Part shown: positions 34,966 through 44,845 of the stretch, one piece after another
Position numbering within the stretch: the first letter of the stretch is position 1
How the letters are laid out: the number at the start of each line of letters is the position of its first letter
Source of the DNA: Saprospiraceae bacterium
Lineage (GTDB): Bacteria; Bacteroidota; Bacteroidia; Chitinophagales; Saprospiraceae
Direction: 5' to 3'
DNA: 64,000 nt
Assembly (NCBI GenBank): GCA_022841345.1
Contig: JALHRR010000019.1
Location: 25,795 to 89,794, forward strand
Notes under the pieces: model-generated
Seen by the model: only the letters and a program-made list of their open reading frames with translations
What the model was told of the DNA's origin: nothing
Database searches by the model: none
Made by a program: the position numbers and the translations under genes

Positions 34966-35877
34966 TCAGTTGTTTTTTGAAGCCTTTATTGTTCTTAAAA
35001 AGTACATTTCCAGATCTTCGGTGAATGTGGATAGGAGATGCAGGGGTATATCATGTTCTACCAGTATTCGTGATATTCTTTCAGGGAATTGAATAGCTTG
35101 TTGGTCACTGAGCTCTATTAAATTGTTATTTGCAAGTGTGGCATGGTAGCCTGCATCAGCCAATATTTTAATAGCAGCTGTATTATTATGTGTGCCTACA
35201 ATCAATTTTTTCTGAAGCTGAGACAATAAGGCTTCTGTATCCAATTCCCTGATCAATTTGCCTTCATGGACGATACCGATTCTGTTGGCCACTTTGGAGA
35301 TTTCTCCCAGGATATGACTGGAGAGCAAAATGGTTGAACCGTTTTGGGTAAGTTCGTTTAATAAATTTCTGACCTCAACGATTCCTTCGGGGTCCAGTCC
35401 ATTGATTGGTTCGTCCAGGATGTGCAATTGAGGACGGTGCATGAGGGCTTTGGCAAGTCCCAATCGTTGTTGGTTTCCCAGGGAAAGAACTTTAGCCGGG
35501 GAGTGGCGATATTTCTCCAGCTTAAGTTTCTCTAATATAATGTCAATGAGCTTTGGATTGTGAAGATTGCGGAGCTTGTAAAAAACTCTGAGATTGTCCA
35601 ATACTGATAAATTGGGATATGCGTGCGGTGTCTCGACGAGATAACCTATATCATTCCATCTTTGAAATGTGTTGTCCAGCTTTTGGCCGAAGAGAAATAT
35701 TTCTCCCTGATCTGGTTGGATCATTCCGAGAAGCATTCTGATCAAAGTAGTTTTGCCGGCGCCGTTTAGGCCTAGAAATCCATATATCTCTCCCTGATTA
35801 ACATGTATGGAAATCTTGTCCGCAGCGTGTGTGGATCCGTAATGTTTGCTTAAGATGTGTGTTCTGATGACTTCCAT
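34966..35877 (-). CDS. ABC transporter ATP-binding protein
   Basis: 303 residues. It has Walker A GLNGAGKTT near 37, Q-loop, signature LSLGNQQRLGLAKAL near 136 (LSLGNQQ instead of LSGGQ, usual in this class), Walker B LHILDEPINGLDPEG near 156 and the switch His in LLSSHILGEI. A roughly 90-residue C-terminal domain follows, as in bacitracin or lantibiotic exporter ATPases. It is the first gene of a two-gene operon with the permease. Substrate candidates are peptide antibiotics or ions, not resolvable here. Confidence 0.92.
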   Translation of the reverse strand: MEVIRTHILSKHYGSTHAADKISIHVNQGEIYGFLGLNGAGKTTLIRMLLGMIQPDQGEIFLFGQKLDNTFQRWNDIGYLVETPHAYPNLSVLDNLRVFYKLRNLHNPKLIDIILEKLKLEKYRHSPAKVLSLGNQQRLGLAKALMHRPQLHILDEPINGLDPEGIVEVRNLLNELTQNGSTILLSSHILGEISKVANRIGIVHEGKLIRELDTEALLSQLQKKLIVGTHNNTAAIKILADAGYHATLANNNLIELSDQQAIQFPERISRILVEHDIPLHLLSTFTEDLEMYFLRTIKASKNN

Positions 35878-35920
35878 GGGTTGGTTAAGTGGTAGCGTGA
35901 GTTCGACGGAAGCTGTCTGG

Positions 35921-36039
35921 GTCTTGTTTTGTCACTATTTTTGCTTCTTTCAGGCAAAAATAGCGCCAAAACAATAATTTAGTCACTTCTACCCGGGGTT
36001 TTACCCCGGGTTATTTATATGTTACCCACTTCGGGGTAA
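35921..36039. repeat. 119-bp dispersed repeat, copy 1
   Basis: It aligns without gaps to 58883-59001, with about 11 mismatches in 119 bp by eye. It contains a nested stem (TTGTTTTG at 35924 with CAAAACAA at 35967; CTATTTTTGC at 35935 with GCAAAAATAG at 35954) and a second stem ACCCGGGG/CCCCGGGT (35991-36011). A GAGTTCGACGGA word lies just outside the left edge, and the copy-2 locus has its inverse TCCGTCGAACTC on the right side. Confidence 0.9.
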
Positions 36040-36258
36040 ATGGTATTTACACTCGGCCAAGGTGTATGCTAACATCTTCTAGTTGTCCATGCCTTTAGGG
36101 TGGATTCGACAGAAGTGGCTTTTTAGTCACCACTTTAAATTTTTTCAAGTTCCCCCAAACTTTGGGAATCAAAACATTTATGTTTCTATTCTAACCCCGG
36201 ATTTTCATCCGGGGCTACTCGTTGGCGCTGCGAAGTAAAGCGGATAGCCCGGCCGGGA

Positions 36259-36301
36259 GTAATATAAAATTGCATCTTCAAAAATTGCTATTTTATATTA
36301 C
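36259..36301. repeat. Perfect 12-bp inverted repeat
   Basis: GTAATATAAAAT (36259-36270) and ATTTTATATTAC (36290-36301) enclose 19 nt. There is no T-tract and no adjacent gene end, so it is unlikely to be a terminator. Confidence 0.6.
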
Positions 36302-36322
36302 CTCGCGGGCACGCCCAAAACA

Positions 36323-36355
36323 ATAAAAAAACCCGGCACTTCTCAAGACCGGGTT
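36323..36355 (-). terminator. Orphan terminator-like hairpin (minus strand)
   Basis: AACCCGG and CCGGGTT pair around 12 nt. The minus strand continues into TTTTTTTATTG. No minus-strand gene ends here. The preceding minus-strand frame reads ENVSAAVSF and stop, like the last strand of an outer-membrane barrel, which suggests the 3' remnant of a lost gene. Confidence 0.45.
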
Positions 36356-36900
36356 CATTGGGCTTCATTATGTGTATCGATGCTTAGAATGATACGGCTG
36401 CAGATACGTTTTCAATTCATTTTTGGATTGTATGGGTCAAAGTCAGGTGCGTATATAAACAAATGGTAACAAAATTCAAAATTTATAATAATTTATTTTT
36501 TCTAAATTGTAGAAAATTAACTATAGACTTAATATTAATAATAATTTGTAAATCAATATATAACATCATATAAAAATTTTTAATTTGTATTTAGTAAGAT
36601 TTAAACTGATTGAAATTACTGTAAAATAAAATAAATAAAAATTTAAAGTTCTAAAAACAGTGTATCTTTACTTAACATCTCTTTGAAGTCAGTAATAGTA
36701 AGACATTGTTATAAAACAAATAGAAAATCTTACCTGAAACCAATTTCCCTTCTGATATTGGACTAAATCGAGAGGACTTTGTAGGTAGCAACCATACAAA
36801 ATTCTTGAAAAGAATGCATCCCACCCTAATAGGAGACGGAGGGTGATTGTTATTCTTGTTGCTTTTGGATTCTCAGATTTAACAAACTTAACAATGTTTT

Positions 36901-39900
36901 ATGAAAAAGTTCTTACTTTTTACGGTAGTGCTATGCGCCTACATCATCCCTTCTTCACTCTATTCACAATTACCTGATCTCGGCACGACATCAGGTTTTG
37001 CTTTTTTTACGGCAGCCGGAGCCTTCACTGTAACAGGTGCATCTGTAGTTACAGGTGATGTAGGAACTCACGCCGGCGCCTACGCAGCATTCCCTCCCGG
37101 TGTTCTCATCGGAAATCCACATGTAGCGAATACTCTTACTGCTCTGGCAGCAACGGATGTATTAGTCGCGTATCAATACCTCGATGGTTTGATCTGTAAC
37201 AATGTTGTAGGTGTGACTTTCGGAAACGGTCAGATACTGACTCCCGGAGTTCACTGCGTGGGAGCAGCATCTACTATTGAGGGCAACCTTACGCTTAATG
37301 GTCTGAATGATCCGAATTCTATTTTCATCATTCAAATTGACGGAGCTTTGGCAAGTGCTACAAACTCCACGGTGACACTTATTAATGGTGCTTCCATATG
37401 TAATATATTCTGGCAAATCAACGGAGCAGTAGAGTTGGGTGTCAATTCATTTTTCAGAGGAAATATTTTAGCTGCAGGTGCTATCAGTCTTTATTCGGGT
37501 TCTTCTATTGAAGGCCGTGCTTTAACAACTGCAGGCGCAATAAGTCTGTCTGATAATGTAGCTTCTATATGTGCTTTGGATTTTGGTATCTCCTGCCCGG
37601 CTACCATTACAGTTTCCTGCTCTTCAGCTGTCCCGGTTCCCAATTTGGCAGCTATAACTATAATAGGTAATTGCGCTACTCTGACTGTAGATGCGGATGT
37701 GATTCAAAATTACACTTGCGAAAATAATTACGCGATTTCAAGAGTATATCGGGCAACAAATGATTGCGGTACAATAAGTACTTGCGAACAAATTATCACA
37801 GTACTGGATGCAATCGCTCCGGTATTGACTTGTATACCCGATGTTACGGTGTCTTGTGAATCGGATGTTCCGGCTGCAAATCCAGGAGGAATCGGGGCTA
37901 CTGATAATTGTGGTGCGACAGTGACAGTCACTGTTTTGCCAGACGCTATCTCTAATGTACTATGTGACAATCAATATACCATTACCAGAGTTTATACAGC
38001 TACCGATGAATGTGGAAACGCAGGAACCTGCGCCCAAATTATTACTGTTAATAATGCTGCTTCACCTACCATTACTTGTCCCGCTGACCTCAGCTTCACA
38101 TGCACTACTGAAGTACCTGCTTCAGATATTTCTCAGATTACCGGTGCAGATGGATGTGGTGATGCTGTTACTATCAGTGTAGGAGCAGATGTAGTGAGTA
38201 ACTTCATCTGTGCAAATAATTACACCATTTCACGAACTTATACTGCCACAGATGATTGTGGCAATACAGCCACTTGTGTTCAGACAATTACAATCGCAGA
38301 TTCAGGGGCGCCTACTATTACCTGCCCTGCTGATTTGACACTTACATGTGTTGCTGACGCTCCGGCTCCGGATACAAACATTTCCCTGATCGCAGATAAT
38401 TGCGGCGGGATTTTAAATGTAACAGTTGCACCGGATGTTCTAACCGGAACCAGCTGTGCGACAGGATTTTCACTTTTAAGAGTCTACACTGTTACGGACT
38501 TGTGTGGAAACACAGGAACTTGTGCACAGAGTATGACAATCCAGGATGATATAGCTCCGACCATTATCTGTCCTCCAACAGCAAGCGTTACTTGTGGTCT
38601 GGATTTTCCGGTTCCCGGAGTTGGAGTCGTAACAAACGATAACTGTGTAGGTTTGATAGATCTAACTTTTGAGCAAGTTGCCAGCAATGGTGTCGAATGT
38701 GAAGTGATGCGCACCTATACTGCAACAGATATTTGCGGAAATACTGCAACCTGTGAGCAGATCATTTCAGTGATTGATAATGTTGCTCCCGTGATTACCT
38801 GTGCTGCAACATTAACAGTTGGATGTGCAGGAGATGCTCCGGCAGCTTCTGTTTCTGCTGCTATCGTTACTGATGCTTGTGACCCTGCAGTAATTGTAAC
38901 GCTTGCTCCTGATGTAATTAGTAATCTTACCTGTGAAAATGGATTTACCATCACACGTTTATTCACGGCAACTGATGCCTGTGGAAATGTAGCGACTTGC
39001 CTTCAAACAATAATTGTTAATGACGAGGAAGTTCCTGTCATCAGTTTTTGCCCTCCGGCAATCACAATTGCATGTGGAGCTGATTTACCTGCCAGTGATA
39101 TTGGACTTTTAGTTGCATCAGATAATTGCACAGCAGCCGGCGACCTGAATATGTTTAGTACGGACGTTTTCAATGGCGGAAATGGGTGCGGCTCAAGTCC
39201 TGCCATTACAAGCAGAATTTATACAGTACAGGATGCTTGCGGAAATGAAGCTACTTGTGTTCAAACAATTAATATGACAGATGATGAATCTCCTGTGATT
39301 ACGAGCTGCCCTTCTGAAGTAAATATAGCATGTGTAGCTGACCTTGTCGCAGGTGATGTTCAGTTGATCGTTGCTACAGATAATTGCACAATTACGGAAG
39401 ACCTTGCCATCACATTCGATGATATTGATAATGGAGGTTCAGGATGTAATGCAGATCCACTTGTTATTCAAAGAACTTATGTAGTGAGTGATGTTTGTGG
39501 AAATACTGCAAGTTGCGCACAAATTCTGAACATAGTAGATAATGAAGCACCGGTCATTATTAATTGCCCTGCAGAGGTGACTATTAATTGTATAGATGAT
39601 TTGGATCCGGGGAATACTAATTTGATTTCAGTTACTGATAATTGTGCTTTTGTTGCAGATCCTGTAATTGATGTGCTTGATATCAGTAACAATGGTTCAG
39701 GCTGTGCATCAGATCCGCTTATTATCAACAGAACTTTCACAGTTAGTGATGCTTGTGGTAATAGTAGTGTTTGCACTCAAGTCATTACATTGATTGATAA
39801 TGTAGCGCCGGTTATTCAGGATTGTCCTGCTGACCTTCAATTAACATGTATTGAAGATGTACCCGGAGCTGCAGAACTTACAGCTTCAGCTGACTGCAGC

Positions 39901-42900
39901 GATGTGGTTGTAAGCATGGCAGAAACAAATAATGGTGGTACGGCTTGTCTTTTAGACCCATTAATTATTTCCAGAACATATACTGCAACGGATGATTGTG
40001 GAAACACAAGTGCCTGTACCCAACTTATCTCGATTATAAATGAATCAGTTCCGGTTATTCAGAACTGCCCTCTCAGCCTGCAAATAGTTTGCTTAGGCGA
40101 TATGCCGGCTGTCTCAATTGTGACTGCTTCCAGCATTTGCAGTGTAGCCACAGTAGCTATGCTTGAAAGCAATAATGGTGGTTCAGGATGCGGAAGTGAT
40201 CCATTAATTATCAGCAGAACGTATACAGCAACGGACGCTTGCGGAAACACCAGTTCTTGCACACAACTTATCACAATTCTTAATCAGTCAGTCCCTGTAA
40301 TTGAAAATTGCCCGTCTGACCTGCAATTCGATTGTATCGCTGATCTTCCTGCTGCAGGTTCTGTGACTGCCACAGGTAATTGTGGTGATGCTGTTGTAAC
40401 TATGCAGGAAACTAATAATGGAGGTTCAGGATGTGGAAACGACCCATTAATCATTACCAGAACCTATACTGCGACAGATGCTTGTGGAAATACAAGTGTG
40501 TGTGCACAAACAATAACAGTTGTTGATGAAATCTCACCAGTCATTCAAAACTGCCCGGCTGATGTACAGTATGTGTGTATTGAAGAAGTTCCTTCTGCCA
40601 ATACGAATCAAATTATTACATCAGATAATTGCATCACCGGTAATGTAAGTTTTGTAGAGAGCAATAATGGAGGCGGTGGCTGTGGATCTGATCCTTTAAT
40701 TATAACAAGAATTTTTACTGTTTCAGATGCTTGTGGAAACACTGCCAGTTGTGATCAGATTATTACAATAATTGATGATGAAGCTCCTGTTATTACTGTC
40801 CAACACCCTACATTGGGAATTTTGGCAAACGGAGAAACCATCAGCATTCAATGCGAAAGCAATACTGCCGGATGGAATGTAGAAGCATTTGTGGAAGGAA
40901 TGGCTCTTGTAACGGACAATTGTTCACAAGATGCTGCTGTTGTATTTACAGCAAACTCAAATGCAGGTACAGATTGCGAAAACGAAGGATTTTTAATGCA
41001 AATGACATATCAGTGGACTGCTACAGACAATTGTGGAAATGTTTCTTCATTCAGTGTAATCATAGAAGTAGTGGATACTATCGCTCCTGTCCTGGTGGGA
41101 GTTCCGGATGATATCACAGTAAGTTGTGATGCAATTCCTGCAACAGCGAGTGCTCTTCCCTGCGGTACGATCGCGCAAACCTGGAGTGATTACATCATTG
41201 TCATCGATGAATGTGAATGTGCGGAAGTAACATTTGAAGAAATAGTCATTGAAGGAAATTGTAATACGGCCAATGTGATTTTGAGAATCTGGACAGGAAC
41301 TGATAATTGTGGAAATACAGTAAGAGACACACAGAGAGTAAATGTGATCAATAACTCAGGTCCGGATTTTTTATGGAATACAGATATTACAGGAAATATT
41401 GCCAATGGAGAAATACTGGAAGTGGAATGCTTCCAGGGTGGTTTACCTGCATGGGTATATGATCTTGATTTCAGAAGTATGCAGGCTGTTGATGCATGTC
41501 AGTCAAATTCTGATCTGCGTGTTTCATTCAACTATGAGTTCATGGGTTTCGGTGATTGTATAACAGACGGATATGTTCAGGCATATGAATTCGTGTGGAC
41601 TGCAACGAGTTCATGTGGAGTTCTGGGAGAATTTAAATTTCAAATCCACCTTACAGATACAACTGCCCCGGTAATCGAAAACTGGCAGGAACTGGTTTGC
41701 CCTGGCCCTTTTGTTGAAGACAAATGGGTCGTTGCAGAATCATGTTCAGGTGTAGCATTTGATGTGAGTGAGAGCAATGTAGCCAGTACCTGTAATCCGG
41801 GTCAGCAAGATATTCTCAGAACATTGATTTTGACAGATGGATGTAACAATACAGCAGAATATCAGCAGCTTGTAGCAAGTCCAGAGGATGGCCCGGTTTT
41901 CGAATGGAAAGCTGAATCTTTCAATAATGCACTGAGCGGTGATACCATTCTATTGGAATGTGGTGTCATGGGAGCTAATACAATAAGCGGAATTTCTAAA
42001 CATGACCTTACAGCAAGTGCAGGCTGCAGTAATATTCTGAATGTGGATTTCAAAGAAGAGTTGATGTACGAAGGAGATTGTTTTGAAAATGAATTCCTGA
42101 AAACGGTCAAACTGACATGGACTGCAACAGATGAATGTCTGCAGACAAGTGTGTTTGAATTGATGGTAAATTTGATGGACAACACAGCTCCTGTGATTCA
42201 CTCCCCAAATCGTATTACTGTCATGTGCGGACAAGAAATACCTGCACCGCTAGTGACAGATTATTGCAGCGAAGTGAGCGTCAGAGTAGAAGAACTTTCA
42301 CGAACTTTTACTGATTGTCCGGATTACATGGTTATTCAAAGGAATATCATTGCAGCGGATGAGTGTGGCAATACACATTCCATGAAACAAGAAGTTACTA
42401 TGACCAGCATGGGTGTTGATATGTTCGCAGGCATAGATATGGTGATTTGTATTACAGGAACTCAGATTCCCGCATTACCTGACTTTACAGATCCTTGTAC
42501 CGGAGATATGTTAATTCCTGAGGTTCGCCTGGAAGCAATGCACTCTGATTGTGGATTACCCGGAACAATGCGCAGAATGATAAAATTGACAAATAATTGT
42601 GGAATGGTGTCTGAAATGGAGCAAACTATCCTTATGAGAACACAATTAATTCCTGAATTAGTAATTGTTCATCCTGTACTGGGAATGATTAAGGACAAAA
42701 CAGAATTAAAACTGGAATGTGGTGAACAGGAAATAAATTTCAATGTAAGACAAGCCCGCCTGGTCAATTCTTGTCCGGGAGACGAAATCCGGTTTGAAAT
42801 AAATGAAACATTTTCTACTGATTGCAAAGCGGATGGATTCATAAAAAGAATGGAGTACAAATGGACCGCAAATGATGTTTGTGGCAATCAGACCATATTT

Positions 42901-43704
42901 AGCATTTTTGTAAATTTCAATGATACACAATCCCCTGTTTTTACAAATATTCCGGTTAATCAGGAGATTACCTGCGGAGATCTTCCGGAAGTAGATGCCC
43001 CGGAGATTTCAGACTTGTGCTCTGAGGTAGATATTACTTATGCTGAGACACGTATTGAAAGAGAAGGGGTGGTATTTGTAACCAGAACCTGGATCGCTGA
43101 AGACGACTGTGGAAATAGTTCTCAGGTTTCTCAGGAGATAACAATGAGAAGTAACTCTGAGCTGGATTGCAATATGGAGTTAATGGACTCAATGATTTGC
43201 AATGGAGATAATATCAGAGTCAGTACTGACATCAGTGGCCCTTATACTTATTTCTGGGAAGTGGAAGGTGGCGCTTGCTTCATTATGGGCGGACAAGGAA
43301 CTTCTATGATAACCATCAATGTTGGCTTTTCTGATGTCACTGTTAGGTTGAGAGTGATAGATGAGAATGGATGTCCGGTAGAATGTGTGCAAACTTTCTC
43401 TTGTCAGTCCAATCAAAACTTTGCAGGATTGAAAGCTGGAGCAAGTAATGTACAAGTAACTGAGCTGTTTCCAAATCCTGCAGCACATGAAGTGAATGTT
43501 AAATACACTGCAGCAAATGCATCTACCGGTAAAATCCGGGTATTTGACCTGATGGGCCGCACACGCTTCACAACTAGTGTGGAGATCCAGAAAGGTTCTC
43601 ATCAATTGCAGATTGCGCTGGATCAGTTGACTTCATCAGGATTTTATTTCATAGAACTGGAATCTGACAATGTGGTTAAAACATATCGCTTTATAAAAAA
43701 TTAG
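36901..43704 (+). CDS. Giant T9SS-secreted protein: DUF3494 ice-binding-like head plus about 22 HYR-like repeats
   Basis: 2267 residues. Signal peptide to about residue 22. Residues about 24-225 are DUF3494-type (FAFFTAAGAFTVTGASVVTGDVG; NIFWQINGAVELGVNSFFRGNILAAGAISL; GRALTTAGAISLS), the fold of many ice-binding or adhesion proteins. The rest is a serial array of 80-90-residue HYR/Ig-like units, each with TATDxCGNTxxCxQxIT and xAPVIxxCP joints. The first 13 are highly regular, and later ones drift (EYKWTANDVCGNQ). The last about 80 residues form a type A sorting domain (ELFPNPAAHEVNVKY; GFYFIELESDNVVKTYRFI), so export by the type IX system and surface attachment are predicted. The Cys content is very high. 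Probable role: adhesion or cell-surface fibre. Ice binding is untested and only suggested by the head domain. Confidence 0.9.
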   Translation: MKKFLLFTVVLCAYIIPSSLYSQLPDLGTTSGFAFFTAAGAFTVTGASVVTGDVGTHAGAYAAFPPGVLIGNPHVANTLTALAATDVLVAYQYLDGLICNNVVGVTFGNGQILTPGVHCVGAASTIEGNLTLNGLNDPNSIFIIQIDGALASATNSTVTLINGASICNIFWQINGAVELGVNSFFRGNILAAGAISLYSGSSIEGRALTTAGAISLSDNVASICALDFGISCPATITVSCSSAVPVPNLAAITIIGNCATLTVDADVIQNYTCENNYAISRVYRATNDCGTISTCEQIITVLDAIAPVLTCIPDVTVSCESDVPAANPGGIGATDNCGATVTVTVLPDAISNVLCDNQYTITRVYTATDECGNAGTCAQIITVNNAASPTITCPADLSFTCTTEVPASDISQITGADGCGDAVTISVGADVVSNFICANNYTISRTYTATDDCGNTATCVQTITIADSGAPTITCPADLTLTCVADAPAPDTNISLIADNCGGILNVTVAPDVLTGTSCATGFSLLRVYTVTDLCGNTGTCAQSMTIQDDIAPTIICPPTASVTCGLDFPVPGVGVVTNDNCVGLIDLTFEQVASNGVECEVMRTYTATDICGNTATCEQIISVIDNVAPVITCAATLTVGCAGDAPAASVSAAIVTDACDPAVIVTLAPDVISNLTCENGFTITRLFTATDACGNVATCLQTIIVNDEEVPVISFCPPAITIACGADLPASDIGLLVASDNCTAAGDLNMFSTDVFNGGNGCGSSPAITSRIYTVQDACGNEATCVQTINMTDDESPVITSCPSEVNIACVADLVAGDVQLIVATDNCTITEDLAITFDDIDNGGSGCNADPLVIQRTYVVSDVCGNTASCAQILNIVDNEAPVIINCPAEVTINCIDDLDPGNTNLISVTDNCAFVADPVIDVLDISNNGSGCASDPLIINRTFTVSDACGNSSVCTQVITLIDNVAPVIQDCPADLQLTCIEDVPGAAELTASADCSDVVVSMAETNNGGTACLLDPLIISRTYTATDDCGNTSACTQLISIINESVPVIQNCPLSLQIVCLGDMPAVSIVTASSICSVATVAMLESNNGGSGCGSDPLIISRTYTATDACGNTSSCTQLITILNQSVPVIENCPSDLQFDCIADLPAAGSVTATGNCGDAVVTMQETNNGGSGCGNDPLIITRTYTATDACGNTSVCAQTITVVDEISPVIQNCPADVQYVCIEEVPSANTNQIITSDNCITGNVSFVESNNGGGGCGSDPLIITRIFTVSDACGNTASCDQIITIIDDEAPVITVQHPTLGILANGETISIQCESNTAGWNVEAFVEGMALVTDNCSQDAAVVFTANSNAGTDCENEGFLMQMTYQWTATDNCGNVSSFSVIIEVVDTIAPVLVGVPDDITVSCDAIPATASALPCGTIAQTWSDYIIVIDECECAEVTFEEIVIEGNCNTANVILRIWTGTDNCGNTVRDTQRVNVINNSGPDFLWNTDITGNIANGEILEVECFQGGLPAWVYDLDFRSMQAVDACQSNSDLRVSFNYEFMGFGDCITDGYVQAYEFVWTATSSCGVLGEFKFQIHLTDTTAPVIENWQELVCPGPFVEDKWVVAESCSGVAFDVSESNVASTCNPGQQDILRTLILTDGCNNTAEYQQLVASPEDGPVFEWKAESFNNALSGDTILLECGVMGANTISGISKHDLTASAGCSNILNVDFKEELMYEGDCFENEFLKTVKLTWTATDECLQTSVFELMVNLMDNTAPVIHSPNRITVMCGQEIPAPLVTDYCSEVSVRVEELSRTFTDCPDYMVIQRNIIAADECGNTHSMKQEVTMTSMGVDMFAGIDMVICITGTQIPALPDFTDPCTGDMLIPEVRLEAMHSDCGLPGTMRRMIKLTNNCGMVSEMEQTILMRTQLIPELVIVHPVLGMIKDKTELKLECGEQEINFNVRQARLVNSCPGDEIRFEINETFSTDCKADGFIKRMEYKWTANDVCGNQTIFSIFVNFNDTQSPVFTNIPVNQEITCGDLPEVDAPEISDLCSEVDITYAETRIEREGVVFVTRTWIAEDDCGNSSQVSQEITMRSNSELDCNMELMDSMICNGDNIRVSTDISGPYTYFWEVEGGACFIMGGQGTSMITINVGFSDVTVRLRVIDENGCPVECVQTFSCQSNQNFAGLKAGASNVQVTELFPNPAAHEVNVKYTAANASTGKIRVFDLMGRTRFTTSVEIQKGSHQLQIALDQLTSSGFYFIELESDNVVKTYRFIKN

Positions 43705-43768
43705 TAAGAGAACATTGTTTTGAATACAAGTGAGATAGTGAGAAATTTCTACTTGTTGTTGAGTTTGG

Positions 43769-43803
43769 CATCCGGTGTGTTTACATGCCGGATGTTTTTT
43801 TTT
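43769..43803 (+). terminator. Terminator of the giant T9SS protein gene
   Basis: CATCCGG (43769-43775) pairs with CCGGATG (43788-43794), followed by nine or more T residues. It is 65 bp after the stop codon. Confidence 0.85.
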
Positions 43804-44312
43804 AAGAAGCCTCGAGCTGCGAGTTTCGAGAAAACAGCAGGTGTGAGTTGTGCGTTTTGGGTGTGAACCCTATCCCTGCCCTTTCCCTTTTGAAGGGAAA
43901 GGAAAACAGCCGGGACAAGAAGCTACGAGCCTCGAGCTGCAGCTTCAAGTGAACAGCTGGTGAGTAGGTACGAGGATGCTGATGTTCCAGGGGAGGCAAT
44001 AGTTGATGTAATAATTCTCTGCAAGCTAGCTCAAGCCCTGAAGGGGCGACATATACAAGCGAGGCGGTAAAACCCCTCGCGAAAAGCCGGAAGGAATGAC
44101 AATCCCAACCCCTCGCAAAAAGCCGGTGGGAAGAAGAAATCCATCCCTCGTGGTAAAGGACGCATCAATCGTCAAATTTAATTTACGAATTTGGATCAAC
44201 ATGAAAGAGAATAGTCCAGGCGTAAATGGTGGATTATCGTGAATAAATTAAAAATTCATAAAATATGGGATGGATATCTAAAGCTTTGGGTATCGACCAT
44301 CGTCATTGTTAT

Positions 44313-44561
44313 TTGATCGCCGAAAGCGATCAATAGCTGTTACACATCCCGTGAACGAAGTGAATCACATCCCGCGCGGGCATTGCCCGCAAGCTCACAC
44401 GAGCCGGGCATCGCCCGAGCTCACACACCGTGAAAGGAGCTTTCTTCTATCGCGCCCTAGGCGCGTTACTCTTCCTCTGTTTACGAGAATGCCACTTATT
44501 AGGTGTTCGTAATTGCACACGATCTCAACTAAGCGTTACATTTTAACGCGCCCAAGGCGCG
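44313..44561. repeat. Array of short hairpins with 3-5-nt loops
   Basis: Successive perfect stems: TTGATCGC/GCGATCAA (44313-44333), GCGGGC-att-GCCCGC (44376-44390), CGGGC-atc-GCCCG (44405-44417), CGCGCC-cta-GGCGCG (44451-44465), GCGTTA/TAACGC (44533-44549) and CGCGCC-caa-GGCGCG (44547-44561). The word CACATCCC occurs at 44344 and 44366. Arms differ between hairpins while the architecture is kept. Confidence 0.8.
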
Positions 44562-44845
44562 CTACTCACCCTCTGCAAGCTGAATCCAGCAATCTAAACA
44601 AAAAGTCGTTTGCCATTTCCGATAAAAATCAGCATCTTTGAGAGACCAGTGTTATTTGTATTGTTTTTGCAAAATAGCGAACTTCTCTCTTAAATCTGAG
44701 AATAAATAGAAACTCAGACAGCGTTATGGCCACAGCTTTCGTAACTGTTAATAGCAGAGCGAATGAGAGAGGCAGATTTGGCTTGAGTTAACCTGATTTT
44801 AGATTCCCTTCAAGGGTTTTATTTCATATATCCAAATATTTGCAT

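Larger units (their letters stand above)
35878..36900. other. Long intergenic region (36 kb) with repeats and a promoter region
   Basis: About 1 kb with no coding frame. In order: 119-bp repeat copy 1 (35921-36039); hairpin CCCCGGA/TCCGGGG at 36195-36214; a perfect 12-bp inverted repeat at 36259-36301; an orphan minus-strand terminator-like hairpin at 36323-36355; an extremely AT-rich 36450-36660 that probably holds the promoter of the 2267-residue protein; and a leader hairpin CACCCT/AGGGTG at 36822-36845. Confidence 0.7.
43705..44845. repeat. Repeat- and hairpin-rich intergenic region (44 kb)
   Basis: It holds a terminator, a 13-mer AGCCTCGAGCTGC at both 43808 and 43928, AACAGCNGG words at 43833, 43905 and 43952, a hairpin CCTTTCCCTT/AAGGGAAAGG with a 3-nt loop (43880-43902), CCCTCGC-AAAAGCCGG repeats near 44078 and 44108, and the 44313-44561 hairpin array. 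The last 200 bp before 44846 are AT-richer and probably hold the promoter. No credible gene was found. Confidence 0.7.

Noticed and set aside
36195..36214. Hairpin considered as a terminator
   Set aside because: It has no T-tract and no gene ends nearby on either strand. It is better seen as part of the repeat-rich gap.
44306..44512. A 68-codon frame in the hairpin array
   Set aside because: The coding potential comes from GC-rich palindromes. No start context or family is recognised.
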